From assembly GCA_903850425.1 (NCBI GenBank), contig CAINLR010000031.1, forward strand, positions 1 through 64,000: a stretch of 64,000 nucleotides of DNA, written 5' to 3'. Shown in pieces: positions 28,182-37,812 of the stretch (position 1 is the first letter of the stretch; each line of letters begins with the position of its first letter). The translations under genes and the position numbers were made by a program. This DNA comes from an uncultured Verrucomicrobia subdivision 3 bacterium. Lineage in GTDB: Bacteria; Verrucomicrobiota; Verrucomicrobiia; Limisphaerales; UBA11358. Below the pieces are notes generated by a model. It saw only the letters and a list, made by a program, of their open reading frames with translations, had not been told where the DNA came from and searched no databases.

Positions 28182-29711
28182 TCAGTCCGTGCACGGCAGG
28201 GTGACGGTGAACGTCGTCCCGACATTTTCCGTGCTGGCAACTTCAACCGTGCCGCCGTGCGCCTCGACGATGGACTTGGCAATCGCCAGGCCCAAACCCG
28301 CGTGGTTGCCGGTGCGGGACTGGCTTGCGCGATAAAACCGTTCAAACACGCGGGGCAGATCGGTGGCGGCAATGCCGCAGCCCGTGTCGGTGACCGTCAA
28401 AATCGCCGTGTTGTTTTCGAAGCGCGTCACGATTTGGATTTTGCCGTCGTCTTTATTGTAGTGAATGGCGTTGGTCAGAAGATTGGTGATCACTTCCGAC
28501 ATGCTGATGGCATCGCAAGAAATTTCCATCGGCGCAAGGTCGCAGAGAATTTGCAACTGGCGCGTGGCGGCGAGCGGGCGGATGAGCTGCACGCAGTCCG
28601 CAACGATCACGGAGAGATCGTTTTTTTCCCGCCGCAGGATTTCCTGTCCCGCGTCCAGCCGCGCGAGTTCGAGCAGCGCGTCGGTGAGCCGCCGCATTTC
28701 CTGCGCCGTGTCCAGGCAGGCGGCCACAGAATCGCGGTAATCCGCCGGGCTGCGCTCGCGGGCCAAGGTGGTTTGCGCTTCGGAAATCAGCACGGCGAGC
28801 GGCGTGCGCAGTTCGTGCGCGGCGTCGGCGGTGAATTGTTTCTGCTGCGCGAATGCCGCTTCGAGCCGCGCGAAGGTGGAGTTCAAAACGCCCGCGAGCT
28901 GGCCGAGTTCGCTGTCCGTTTCCTCGGCGTTGATGCGCTCGGACAAATTCCCGGCGGCGATGCGCTGCGCGGCGACGCTGATTTTCTCCACGGGGCGGAG
29001 CGCGCGGACAATGATGAACCAAGCGCCGCCGAGTCCGCCAGCCAGCACCACCAGGCTGCCGAGCGCCAGCCAGCCGGCGAAACGCCGCGCGCTGGAAAGC
29101 TCCGGCGCGAGCGTGCGGCCGACGAGCACGCTGTCGCCAAGTTCCGTCGCGTGGAACATTTCGCGGAATGCGCCGCGCGTGCGCGCATAAGTGCCGGTGT
29201 CTTTCTCGCCGACCGGCGGGCGCGCAACCCCGGCGGGACAGTTGGTGGATTTTTGGTAGGGCGTGGCGGCTTCGCGCGACCAAAGCGAAAAATAAAATCC
29301 GCCGGCGGCGTCCAGCGCAAAGCGGCGGGCGGCGGCCGAAATCCGCGCGGCATCCAAGCCCGGCCTGTCCGGCGGACGACCGAAACCGCCATTTTGGTCC
29401 GGCGGCGGGCCGGGCTGTTCATCCTGACCAGGTGGCGGATTTGCCAAATTGTCCATCGGTTCGGGTGGCGGGCCAATAGCATCACCCGGCCGGTTCGGCG
29501 GGCCGTTGCCGAATCGCGGCTGTCCCGGCCCCGGCGCATACAGCGTGGCGCTCAACGCCGCGACGCGGCGCTGCAATTCCCCGTCGAGCTGGCTCACGCT
29601 GTTCGCGAAATGGATTTCGTAGGCGGTGAAATCCAGCGCCAGCAGAACCAGCCCCAGCAGAAAGGCAATCCAGAGCAGCAGCCGCCAGTGAATGGATTTG
29701 GTGAATTTCAT
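28182..29711 (-). CDS. Sensor histidine kinase with Pro/Gly-rich sensor region
   Basis: A 509-residue membrane kinase. Order: TM1 (about 9-31); a periplasmic region (32-210) whose centre is Pro/Gly-rich (GPPPEPMDNLANPPPGQDEQ, about 80-118); TM2 (about 211-236); HAMP (237-289); HisKA with phospho-acceptor His299 in AAHELRTPL; and HATPase with NLLTNAIHYN, DTGCGIAATDLPRVF and GLGLAIAKSIV. Its gene overlaps the response-regulator gene by 4 bp (ATGA type), so they form a pair. The Pro/Gly region resembles the linker of the divergent membrane protein at 30735-31652. The signal sensed is unknown. Confidence 0.92.
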   Translation of the reverse strand: MKFTKSIHWRLLLWIAFLLGLVLLALDFTAYEIHFANSVSQLDGELQRRVAALSATLYAPGPGQPRFGNGPPNRPGDAIGPPPEPMDNLANPPPGQDEQPGPPPDQNGGFGRPPDRPGLDAARISAAARRFALDAAGGFYFSLWSREAATPYQKSTNCPAGVARPPVGEKDTGTYARTRGAFREMFHATELGDSVLVGRTLAPELSSARRFAGWLALGSLVVLAGGLGGAWFIIVRALRPVEKISVAAQRIAAGNLSERINAEETDSELGQLAGVLNSTFARLEAAFAQQKQFTADAAHELRTPLAVLISEAQTTLARERSPADYRDSVAACLDTAQEMRRLTDALLELARLDAGQEILRREKNDLSVIVADCVQLIRPLAATRQLQILCDLAPMEISCDAISMSEVITNLLTNAIHYNKDDGKIQIVTRFENNTAILTVTDTGCGIAATDLPRVFERFYRASQSRTGNHAGLGLAIAKSIVEAHGGTVEVASTENVGTTFTVTLPCTD

Positions 29712-30361
29712 TTCTCAATGCCATAGCCCTGGCCCCGCCGCGTGGCGATGAGCTCCGCGCCGAGTTTTTTGCGGATGCTGAAAACATGAACGTCGAGCAA
29801 ATTGGAAAGCGTGTCGTCGTTTTCGTCGAAGAGATGTTCGTAAAGCTCCTTGCGGGAAATGACTTCGCCGCGGTGGAGCGCAAGATATTCAAGGATGGCA
29901 AATTCGCGCGCGGTCAGCGTCACCGGTTTATCGGCCCGCGTGACGTTGCGCGTGCGCGTGTCGAGCGCGACGTCGCCGATTTCAATTTTATTGGTCGTTT
30001 GCTTTGCGCTGCGGCGGATCAGCGCGCGGACACGCGCGAGCAGCTCGGACAAATCAAACGGCTTGATCAAATAATCATCCGCGCCGGTGTCGAGGCCGCG
30101 CACGCGGTCGCCGGGCGCGTCGCGCGCGGTGAGCATGAGCACGGGCGTCGGCTTCTGTTTGCGGAGCCGCGCCAGCAACGCCCAGCCGTCGAGTTTGGGC
30201 AGCATCACGTCCAGCACAATGGCGTCGTAATCGCAGCTCTCCGCCTTGAAAAATCCGTCGTCACCGTCGCCGGCGGCGTCCACGGCATAGCCTTCCTCGC
30301 GCAAGGCCTTGGCCAGAGTGCGCTGCAAGCGCGGCTCGTCTTCCACGATCAGAATTCGCAT
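29708..30361 (-). CDS. OmpR-family response regulator
   Basis: A 217-residue regulator: receiver domain MRILIVEDEPRLQRTL with phospho-acceptor Asp51 (AIVLDVMLPKLDGW), conserved Thr (LMLTARD) and Lys (YLIKPFD), then a winged-helix DNA-binding domain (VTLTAREFAILEYLALHRGEVISRKELYEHL...RGQGYGIE). The ATG at 30361 gives the canonical N-terminus; an ATG at 30391 would add ten residues and cannot be excluded. Three predicted operators of the form CTTAAT-N5-CTTAAT lie in this locus, one before this gene, so it is probably autoregulated and controls the divergent and downstream genes. Confidence 0.93.
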   Translation of the reverse strand: MRILIVEDEPRLQRTLAKALREEGYAVDAAGDGDDGFFKAESCDYDAIVLDVMLPKLDGWALLARLRKQKPTPVLMLTARDAPGDRVRGLDTGADDYLIKPFDLSELLARVRALIRRSAKQTTNKIEIGDVALDTRTRNVTRADKPVTLTAREFAILEYLALHRGEVISRKELYEHLFDENDDTLSNLLDVHVFSIRKKLGAELIATRRGQGYGIEK

Positions 30362-30436
30362 CGCCGGTTTTTGTTCGACATTTTTCAGCATAAATCAAAC
30401 ACCGCCCCTAGGCACGTTTTTACGACATGAATGGGA

Positions 30437-30470
30437 AGCCTAGCTGACTGATGATTAAGCCAGCATTAAT
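30437..30470 (-). promoter_or_regulatory. Predicted response-regulator-dependent promoter A (two-component operon)
   Basis: On the minus strand: ATTAAT-GCTGG-CTTAAT, 11 bp, TAGGCT. The hexamers recur every 11 bp, as for OmpR-family dimers, and the -10-like box follows at the same distance as in promoters B and C. It reads towards the response regulator and kinase genes. Confidence 0.65.
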
Positions 30471-30513
30471 TCCGTCGGGGTTGCGAAAAATAAATTTCGC
30501 ACCAATTTTCCAG

Positions 30514-30547
30514 CTTCATCATGGCTTAATCAGGCCTCGTGTAGATT
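30514..30547 (+). promoter_or_regulatory. Predicted response-regulator-dependent promoter B (membrane protein)
   Basis: CTTCAT-CATGG-CTTAAT, 11 bp, TAGATT. It faces the gene at 30735, leaving a leader of about 180 bases. With site A it forms a perfect 11-bp inverted repeat TGATTAAGCCA/TGGCTTAATCA (30452-30462 and 30522-30532). Confidence 0.7.
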
Positions 30548-30734
30548 GGCCGTGGAAAATGAAAAACAAACACAACTATTCACGACCGGATGGCCAGCCA
30601 AGGCCGGTGAAATCCAAGTCCGTGATGCAGGGTGTTTATGGGAGTGAGCAGTTCACGCGGCGATGAGAAATAAACAAATCGCTGCGAACAACGGAAACAT
30701 AAACAAACAAAACAAAATGAAAGGAAAACAAGCA

Positions 30735-31652
30735 ATGAAAAATAAATTAATGTCAGGCCACTTCGCGGACGGGATGAATTTCAAGCGCCCGTCCTGGTTG
30801 GCAATATTCGCCAGTCTTGGAATGCTGCTCGTGGGCTATTACGCATATTACGGGATGTTCCCTTATGGGCACGCGGGGCAAGTCCAGGCCGTCAACATTT
30901 GGCAGATGCTGATGGAAAACGGCTCGTTTCTGCTGATGGTGGTGGGAGCCTTTGGAATTGTGGCGTCTTTGACTTGGTGGTTTTTGGCAGCGATCAAGTT
31001 CCGCTTTCGCAGTTCACCTCCTCGGCCGGCCGTGGCTGGTTCTTTGGTAAGCGGGTTGGGATTGGCGGCGGTTCTGTGCTTCTGTTGCGCAAACCTGCAA
31101 GCCCAAGATGATAACGGCGGCGGACCCGGCGGACCTCCGCCCGGACAACCCGGCGGTGGCGGGCCTGGCGACAACGGCGGCCCCGGTGGACCACCGCCGG
31201 ATGATTTCGGCAATGGCGGACCGGGCGGGCCGCCGCCTGGAAACTTCGGCAATGGCGGTCCCGGCGATACGCGCGGCGGCTTCGATCCCGCCCAGTTCCA
31301 GCAGCGCATGATGGAGCAAACCCGTCAAAGCCTCAACGTGACCAACGACGATGAATGGGCGGCGATTCAGCCGCTGATTCACAAAGTCATGGACGCCCGG
31401 CGCGAGGCCGGCGGTCCCGGCGGTCCCGGTGGCCGAGGCCGGCCCGGAGCGCAAGCCAGCAGCGAACAGCAAGCGTTGCAGCAGGCAATTGATGCCAGCG
31501 CCCCGGTCGCGCAAATCAAAGAAGCGCTGGCCAAATACCGCGCTGCGCGCAAAGACAAGCAAGCCAAACTCGAAGCGGCCCAAGCCAACCTGAAAACCGT
31601 CCTTAGCGTAAAACAGGAAGCACAGGCCGTGCTGCTGGGGCTGTTTCCTTGA
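30735..31652 (+). CDS. Membrane protein with Gly/Pro-rich linker and Spy/CpxP-like tail
   Basis: A 305-residue protein. Two or three hydrophobic helices come first (LAIFASLGMLLVGYYAYYGMF, FLLMVVGAFGIVASLTWWFLAAI, VSGLGLAAVLCFCCANLQAQ). A long Gly/Pro repeat follows (GPGGPPPGQPGGGGPGDNGG and similar). Then comes a helical domain, QSLNVTNDDEWAAIQPLIHKVMDARRE...LKTVLSVKQEAQAVLLGLF, that resembles periplasmic Spy/CpxP-type stress or metal sensors. The ATG at 30735 has AAGGAA seven bases upstream; earlier in-frame ATGs exist. It is divergent from the two-component genes and has predicted promoter B. It could be an accessory sensor or target of the kinase; that role is inference. Confidence 0.65.
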   Translation: MKNKLMSGHFADGMNFKRPSWLAIFASLGMLLVGYYAYYGMFPYGHAGQVQAVNIWQMLMENGSFLLMVVGAFGIVASLTWWFLAAIKFRFRSSPPRPAVAGSLVSGLGLAAVLCFCCANLQAQDDNGGGPGGPPPGQPGGGGPGDNGGPGGPPPDDFGNGGPGGPPPGNFGNGGPGDTRGGFDPAQFQQRMMEQTRQSLNVTNDDEWAAIQPLIHKVMDARREAGGPGGPGGRGRPGAQASSEQQALQQAIDASAPVAQIKEALAKYRAARKDKQAKLEAAQANLKTVLSVKQEAQAVLLGLFP

Positions 31653-31710
31653 CGGCGCGAAACAACCGGAAGCAGCGCTGCGGCAAATGAAAAATTCAGC
31701 GTGGCTCCGC

Positions 31711-31744
31711 CTTAATGTCCGCTTAATCTAGGCGGAACTATGCT
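31711..31744 (+). promoter_or_regulatory. Predicted response-regulator-dependent promoter C (CotH gene)
   Basis: CTTAAT-GTCCG-CTTAAT, 11 bp, TATGCT, with the ATG of the CotH gene 26 bp beyond. This is the best match of the three. Confidence 0.75.
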
Positions 31745-31769
31745 TGAGGCGTTTGATTGAAAGACTGAC

Positions 31770-34700
31770 ATGAAAACCATGCTTGCCTGCCTGTCTGCGT
31801 GTTTGACCTTCGCGCTGGCCGCGTCCGCGCAAATCGTCTTCACCGAAGTTCATTATCATCCGGTTGAGGTGCCGGCCTTCAACGCCGACGGCACGCCGTA
31901 TCTCGGTCTGACCAACGACATTCATGAGTTCGTGGAAATCCAGAACATTTCCGGCGCGATGATTGACGTGTCCGGCTGGACGCTCGGCGGCGGCATCAGC
32001 TACACGTTTCCGACGAACACCGCCGTCGCGTCGGGCGCTTTTCAGGTGATTGCCAAAAATCCCGCGCGGCTCGCGATTGTTTATTCGCTGAATGTCACCA
32101 ATATTCTCGGCCCTTACAGCGGGCATCTCGGCAACAGCAGCGACACGGTGCGGTTGGAGGATTTGTCCGGCAACGCGATGGACGCGGTTGCCTACAATTC
32201 AGAATTCCCGTGGGCGCAGGCCGCCGACGCGCTCGGCGCGTCGGACCGGTTCACGGGTTTGAACTCGACGAATTATCAATACAAAGGCCGCTCGCTCCAG
32301 CGCGTGAGCGTGACCTGGCCGTCGTCCGATCCGGCGAACTGGCTCGCCTCGCCGCTCACCGGCCCGACGCCCGGCGCGGCGCAGGCGGTCACGCGCACGA
32401 TTCCCAAGCCGGTGGTCGTCGCGTATTCCGCCGCGCAAACCGCCGACGGCGCGACGATCATCCGCTCAAACCAAATGGTCACGGTCAACTGCACTTACTC
32501 GGCCACGAACGGCTTGACCAACGTGGTGCTGGAATACTTCGTCGAAAATGTGAATCTCACGAATCAAGCGCACACCGTTGTGGCCATGACAAATCTGTTC
32601 AGCGCAAGTTACACGGTGAATTTGCCCGGCCAGACGAATCGCGCCATCGTGCGCTATCGTTTCAAGGCGGATCGCGGCGACGGTCTCGAAGTGGTTTCGC
32701 CGCGCGCGGACGATCCGCAAATTGCGCCGCTCGGCACCAACAACGCGCTCGAAGCGTGGTGGGGTTATTACGTCACGCCGGTGCGGAGCACGACGAACGC
32801 CGCGAGCTATGACATTTTTGTCTCCAACGACAATTACCGGGTGATGAGCAACAACATCGTGCAAAATCCCAAGCGCGTGACCGCCGCCAGCGCCACGGGT
32901 CTGCCGCGCGACACGCCGTATGTGGCGCTGACTGCGCCGCGCTGGGAAGGCTCGGTGCCGGGACTGTTTTGCACCGCCGGCCAGGTGTTCGACATGCAAA
33001 TTCGGTTTCACGGCAGCGTGGCGCATCGCGCGCCCACCGAACATTCTTACAAGGTGGATTTTCCCGACCATCAGCCGTTCAACGGCCAGTCGGGATGGTA
33101 TGAAACCTTGCACGGCTATGAATACATCGAGGCGCAAAAAATCATCCGACTGCTCGGTCTACCCTGTTCGCAAATGCGCCTGGTGGACTGGTATTTCAAC
33201 GCTGTCACCAACGAGCTGCATTCCGAGCAGGGCGTGTATAACAAAGACATGCTTGAGAGCTGGAGCGCCTTGCAGCAACAGTTGAATCCCGGCACGCCGA
33301 AAGAAGACGCCGGCGATCTTTTCAAATGCGTCGGCAACCGCAACGCGTCACAAAGCAACCTCGAAGGTCCTTACACGCGCGGTGACGAAGCGCCGATGTT
33401 GACCAACGCCGGGTGGAACCAGCTTCAGCGCTACGTCTGGAACTTCTCCATGGAAGACAACGAATGGAAAGGCTCGACGGAATTGCGTGACATGCTCGTG
33501 GGCATGTGGACGGTGCGCGGCGACACGCCGCAGACGCGCTCCTACACCAATACCTCCGCCACCGCGCCGACGGTGAAGCAATGGTTCACCAACAATTGGG
33601 ACATCGACAGAACCATCACCTCGATGGCGCTGCTCGAATGGATGAGCATCTGGGACGATGCCGCGCAGAACCATTATTTCTGGCGGCGGGCCAGTGGCCA
33701 GTGGTGCCGGCTCGGCTGGGATTACGATCTCGTCATGGGGGCCACTGGCAGCGCGGCCGGCAGCCTCGGCGGTGGTGGCGGTGGCGGTGGTGGCGGTGGG
33801 CCAGGCGGCACTACGAATCAAACCATTTATGGCGGCGAGGCCGGCGCGCCGGTTGTGTTCGATGGCACGAACTGGTTCATGGATACATTTTTCAAAACGT
33901 TCCGCGCCGAATACAACAAACGACTGTGGGAGCTGAACAATTCATTTTTCGATCCAACAAATCTGACCGCACAGGGCTTCGCGGTCGCACCCGTGTTCGC
34001 CAAAGGCCGCCAGGCATACATCAATTCCGTTTTGGGCGGCGCGTTCGGCACTTATTACAAACCCAACCGGCCGCTGAATGTTTATCCGGCAAGCAACGGC
34101 ATCGTCGTGCTGGCGACCAACTTTGTCACGAGCGCCTATTCGCATTCGCAGGGCACGCCGCAGTTGGCGACCCAGTGGGAAATCCGCACCGCCAGCGGCA
34201 CCTACGAGTCGCCAGTCCTGCGTGTCACCACAACCAACAGTTTCCTGACCAACTATCCGATTCCGTTTGATCAACTGACTTATGGCCAGCCGTATTACTG
34301 GCGCGCGACGCACATTGACACCAACGGCCATCCGTCCGTCGTCTCGGCGGAAACGCCGTTCACCTGGGGCACGGCCAACGTCTCAGCCGGCGCGCTGGTG
34401 ATGAATGAACTGCTCGCCGATAATCACACCATCGTCCAAAACGGCGGCACCTATCCCGATTACATCGAATTGTTCAACAACAGCGGCACGAACATTTCGC
34501 TCGGCAGCTATTCGCTCACCGACGATCCGACGAACACGACTAAATTTGTTTTTCCGTCCGGCACCACGATGTTGCCCGGCGGTTATCTCGTCGTGTGGTG
34601 CGATTCGCAAACCGTCGCGCCCGGACTGCACACCGGCTTCGGTTTGAGCAAGGAAGGCCAGACCGTTTTGCTCCTGCAGAACAACACGAACATCGTGGAC

Positions 34701-37535
34701 AGCGTGGCGTTCGGCCCGCAGGCGCCGGACGTTTCCATTGGCCGCATCATCAACGGCACCGGCGGCTGGCAGGCCAACACGCCCACGCCCGGCACCGCCA
34801 ATTCCGCCAAAATTCTCGGCGCGGTTGCCAATTTGCGCGTCAACGAATGGATGGCCGATCCGGCTTACGGCGACGACTGGTTTGAAATTTACAACACCGA
34901 CACGAACGTCGTCGCGCTCGCCAGCCTGTGGTTGAGCGACACGCCGTCCACGCCGATGATCACGCAAATCCCCGCGCTGTCGTTCATCGCCGGCAACGGC
35001 TGGACAAAATTCTGGGCCGACGGCAGCACGGCGGGCGGCAACCACTGCAATTTCTCGCTGAGCAAGAGCGGCGAAAACGTCGTGCTCACCGCCGCGAACG
35101 GCGCGACGACGATTGACACCATCAGCTTCAGCGCGCAGGGCTACGACATTTCACAAGGTCGTTTGCCCGACGGCGGCAATACGATGGTTTTCTTCACCAA
35201 CACCGCGTCACCCGGCGCTTGCAACTGGGTCGCGACCAACGTGGTCATCAACGAGCTGCTCGCCATTCCGGGAGCGCCGCTGGAGGACGCGATTGAAATT
35301 TACAACACGAATTCGTCCGCGCAGAACATCGGCGGCTGGTGGTTGAGCAACGACCTTTACAACCGGAAAAAATATCAGATCGCGTCCGGCACGACCATCG
35401 CCGCGAAAAGCGACAAAGTTTTTTATGGCGCGGATTTGGCGTCCGGCGCGGTGCCGTTTGCCTTCAGCGCGACCGGCGGGAACGCGATTCTTTCCGCCGC
35501 GGACGGCGCGGGCAATCTCACCGGCGCCGGCGCCATCGTGAGCTACGGCGCGCAGCCGACGAACACCTCGTTTGGCCGCGTGACGGCGACCGGCCTGAAC
35601 AACACGCTCGGCGGCGCGGAATTCTGGCCGCAGTCCGCGCACACGTTCGGCCAGGACAATCCGCCGGACGTGGCGACGTTCCGCACCGGCACCGGCGCGG
35701 CCAACGCCTCGCCGAAAATCGGGCCGGTCACGATCAACGAAATCATGTATCACCCGCTCGATATTCCGAATGTGATCGGCGGGGTTACGAATGTCAGCGA
35801 TGATTCGCGTGATGAATTTATCGAGCTTGCCAATATCAGCACGAACACTGTGGATTTGAGCGGTTGGATGCTCACCGGCGCTGTGTCGTGCACGCTCACC
35901 AACGGCACCACGCTCGCCGCTGGCGGGTATTTATTGCTCGTGAGTTTTGATCCGACCGTGACGACGAATCTCACAACGTTCCGCAGTTATTACAGCCTGT
36001 CCGCCGGCGTCCCGATTTACGGGCCGTATTCCGACAAGCTGCCGAACAACACGGCGATCCTCGAACTTGCGTATCCGCTGCTCATCGGCGGCTACACGAA
36101 TTTTGTCCAGGTGGACAAGGTCGAATATCGCGACGACTCGACGTGGCCCGGCAAGGCCGATGGCAAAGGCTCGTCGCTGTCGCGCGCCAGCAGCAGCGTC
36201 ATCGGGAACAACGCCGCGAACTGGGGCAGCAAGACGCCCACGCCCGGTGCGGCCAATCTCGGCGTCGTCACCAACGCGGTCATTTCAACCACTTCGCCGC
36301 TACCCGGCGTCGTCGTGGGTATTGGCTACACCAACACCTTCGCGGCCACGGGCGGTTCGACGCCGTATTCGTGGAGCATCACGTCCGGCTCGGTGCCCGG
36401 ACTTTCGCTCGCAACCAATGGAATTTTGAGCGGCACGCCGGCTTTGGCAGGCACCAATATTTTCACCGTGCAACTCGCGGACAACATCGGTTTCGCCACA
36501 AATAAACAATTCACTTTGGTGGTCGTCACCACCGCGCCGAGCATGACCACGGCTTCGCTGACGAACGGCACGCTAGGCGCCGCCTATTCGCAAACGCTGA
36601 CCGCGGCCGGCGGCACTTCGCCTTACAGTTGGAGCCTCGCCAGCGGCGCGCTGCCCGGCGGACTCACCTTGAACAGCGCCGGCGTCATCAGCGGCACGCC
36701 CGCCACCAACGGCACGTTCAGCTTCACCGCGCAACTGGCCGACGCTTATGGACTCACGGCGAGCAGTTTGTTTTCGCTGACGATTGTGGCCGCGCCGCTC
36801 GCCATCACCACGGTCTCGCCGATGTCAGACGGCACGCAGGGAAATTATTATTCCCAGGCGTTGACCGGCGCGGGCGGCATCATGCCGTATTCGTGGAGTC
36901 TCGCCGGCGGTGCGCTGCCGCCCGGACTTTCGCTGGATAATCTCGGTGACATCACGGGCACATCAACCAACCTCGGCACTTTCAATTTCACCGCGCGGGT
37001 GACCGACAATCTTGGCACGAGCGTCACCAAGCTGCTCGCGATTTCCATTGTCTCGCCGACGGTCAGCATCACGACGGCCACCCTGCCCGACGGCACGGTG
37101 GGCGCGGCGTATTTGCAATCGCTCGCCGCGTCCGGCGGCACGCCGCCTTACAGTTGGAGCATCGTGTGGGGCGCGTTGCCCGCCGGCTTGAACTTGAGCA
37201 GCGCCGGCGCGGTCAGCGGCACGCCCACGAACGGCGGCACGTTCAGCTTCATCGCACAGGTGGCTGACAACGCCAGTGTGACCGCACAGCAGATTTTCAC
37301 GGTCGCCATCCAAAACAACCCACCCGGCCTCAGCGTGCTAAGCGCGACGAACGGCACGATTCAGTTGCTCATCACCGGCGATGGTGGCGCGAATTACAGC
37401 ATCGAGTCTTCGGCGGAGCTGCTGGAATGGGAAGCGCGGCTGCTGACCAACGCGCCGGCGATGCCGTTTCGCTGGACGGACCCGCGTGCTGCCGACGGCT
37501 CGGCGCGTTTCTACCGCGTGTGGTTAAGCCAATAA
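31770..37535 (+). CDS. Secreted CotH-kinase / lamin-tail / Ig-repeat protein
   Basis: A 1,921-residue exported protein with signal peptide MKTMLACLSACLTFALAASA. Domains in order: a lamin-tail domain (about 20-215); a CotH-type kinase-like domain (about 370-680, with MQIRFHGSVAHRAPTEHSYKVDF, VYNKDMLESW and WCRLGWDYDLVMGATG); a run of ten glycines; several more lamin-tail domains (about 885-1500, for example VINELLAIPGAP and VTINEIMYHPLD); four putative Ig repeats (YSWSLASGALPGGLTLNSAG type, about 1510-1845); and a C-terminal segment. CotH proteins of spore formers phosphorylate proteins; activity here is inferred. It heads the VTC-DUF4956-HlyD gene set and has predicted promoter C. Confidence 0.88.
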   Translation: MKTMLACLSACLTFALAASAQIVFTEVHYHPVEVPAFNADGTPYLGLTNDIHEFVEIQNISGAMIDVSGWTLGGGISYTFPTNTAVASGAFQVIAKNPARLAIVYSLNVTNILGPYSGHLGNSSDTVRLEDLSGNAMDAVAYNSEFPWAQAADALGASDRFTGLNSTNYQYKGRSLQRVSVTWPSSDPANWLASPLTGPTPGAAQAVTRTIPKPVVVAYSAAQTADGATIIRSNQMVTVNCTYSATNGLTNVVLEYFVENVNLTNQAHTVVAMTNLFSASYTVNLPGQTNRAIVRYRFKADRGDGLEVVSPRADDPQIAPLGTNNALEAWWGYYVTPVRSTTNAASYDIFVSNDNYRVMSNNIVQNPKRVTAASATGLPRDTPYVALTAPRWEGSVPGLFCTAGQVFDMQIRFHGSVAHRAPTEHSYKVDFPDHQPFNGQSGWYETLHGYEYIEAQKIIRLLGLPCSQMRLVDWYFNAVTNELHSEQGVYNKDMLESWSALQQQLNPGTPKEDAGDLFKCVGNRNASQSNLEGPYTRGDEAPMLTNAGWNQLQRYVWNFSMEDNEWKGSTELRDMLVGMWTVRGDTPQTRSYTNTSATAPTVKQWFTNNWDIDRTITSMALLEWMSIWDDAAQNHYFWRRASGQWCRLGWDYDLVMGATGSAAGSLGGGGGGGGGGGPGGTTNQTIYGGEAGAPVVFDGTNWFMDTFFKTFRAEYNKRLWELNNSFFDPTNLTAQGFAVAPVFAKGRQAYINSVLGGAFGTYYKPNRPLNVYPASNGIVVLATNFVTSAYSHSQGTPQLATQWEIRTASGTYESPVLRVTTTNSFLTNYPIPFDQLTYGQPYYWRATHIDTNGHPSVVSAETPFTWGTANVSAGALVMNELLADNHTIVQNGGTYPDYIELFNNSGTNISLGSYSLTDDPTNTTKFVFPSGTTMLPGGYLVVWCDSQTVAPGLHTGFGLSKEGQTVLLLQNNTNIVDSVAFGPQAPDVSIGRIINGTGGWQANTPTPGTANSAKILGAVANLRVNEWMADPAYGDDWFEIYNTDTNVVALASLWLSDTPSTPMITQIPALSFIAGNGWTKFWADGSTAGGNHCNFSLSKSGENVVLTAANGATTIDTISFSAQGYDISQGRLPDGGNTMVFFTNTASPGACNWVATNVVINELLAIPGAPLEDAIEIYNTNSSAQNIGGWWLSNDLYNRKKYQIASGTTIAAKSDKVFYGADLASGAVPFAFSATGGNAILSAADGAGNLTGAGAIVSYGAQPTNTSFGRVTATGLNNTLGGAEFWPQSAHTFGQDNPPDVATFRTGTGAANASPKIGPVTINEIMYHPLDIPNVIGGVTNVSDDSRDEFIELANISTNTVDLSGWMLTGAVSCTLTNGTTLAAGGYLLLVSFDPTVTTNLTTFRSYYSLSAGVPIYGPYSDKLPNNTAILELAYPLLIGGYTNFVQVDKVEYRDDSTWPGKADGKGSSLSRASSSVIGNNAANWGSKTPTPGAANLGVVTNAVISTTSPLPGVVVGIGYTNTFAATGGSTPYSWSITSGSVPGLSLATNGILSGTPALAGTNIFTVQLADNIGFATNKQFTLVVVTTAPSMTTASLTNGTLGAAYSQTLTAAGGTSPYSWSLASGALPGGLTLNSAGVISGTPATNGTFSFTAQLADAYGLTASSLFSLTIVAAPLAITTVSPMSDGTQGNYYSQALTGAGGIMPYSWSLAGGALPPGLSLDNLGDITGTSTNLGTFNFTARVTDNLGTSVTKLLAISIVSPTVSITTATLPDGTVGAAYLQSLAASGGTPPYSWSIVWGALPAGLNLSSAGAVSGTPTNGGTFSFIAQVADNASVTAQQIFTVAIQNNPPGLSVLSATNGTIQLLITGDGGANYSIESSAELLEWEARLLTNAPAMPFRWTDPRAADGSARFYRVWLSQ

Positions 37536-37812
37536 ATGGCTGGTAAATCACAAAATAAATGGCTGGTTTGAATTTGTGCTTGGCTTATGATTCAGAATCA
37601 CAAATATGTTGCACCCGCTTCGGCATCACTCCGGGCTGCGCCCGCCAACGGAAGCACGAACCCCGCTGGTGGCCAGCACCTTGCTGCTGGCCATGATCCC
37701 GGACGGATGGGCGTCCAGCCGCCCGGCTCCCGGCGGGTTGGCGAAAATGCCTACGGTTTTTTCAGGCCCCGCCGATTTCAAAGGATGACCGTCCGCCATT
37801 GAATTTTGCCAA
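37536..37812. other. Intergenic region with REP-like hairpins
   Basis: No gene seen. It contains a perfect hairpin GGCCAGCA-CCTTGC-TGCTGGCC and smaller palindromes GGACG...CGTCC and CCGCC...GGCGG. It could attenuate, but not clearly end, transcription between the CotH and VTC genes. Confidence 0.4.

Noticed and set aside
28257-29726. 489-codon open frame opposite the histidine kinase
   Set aside because: Arg/Ala-rich shadow; the minus strand has all kinase motifs in order.
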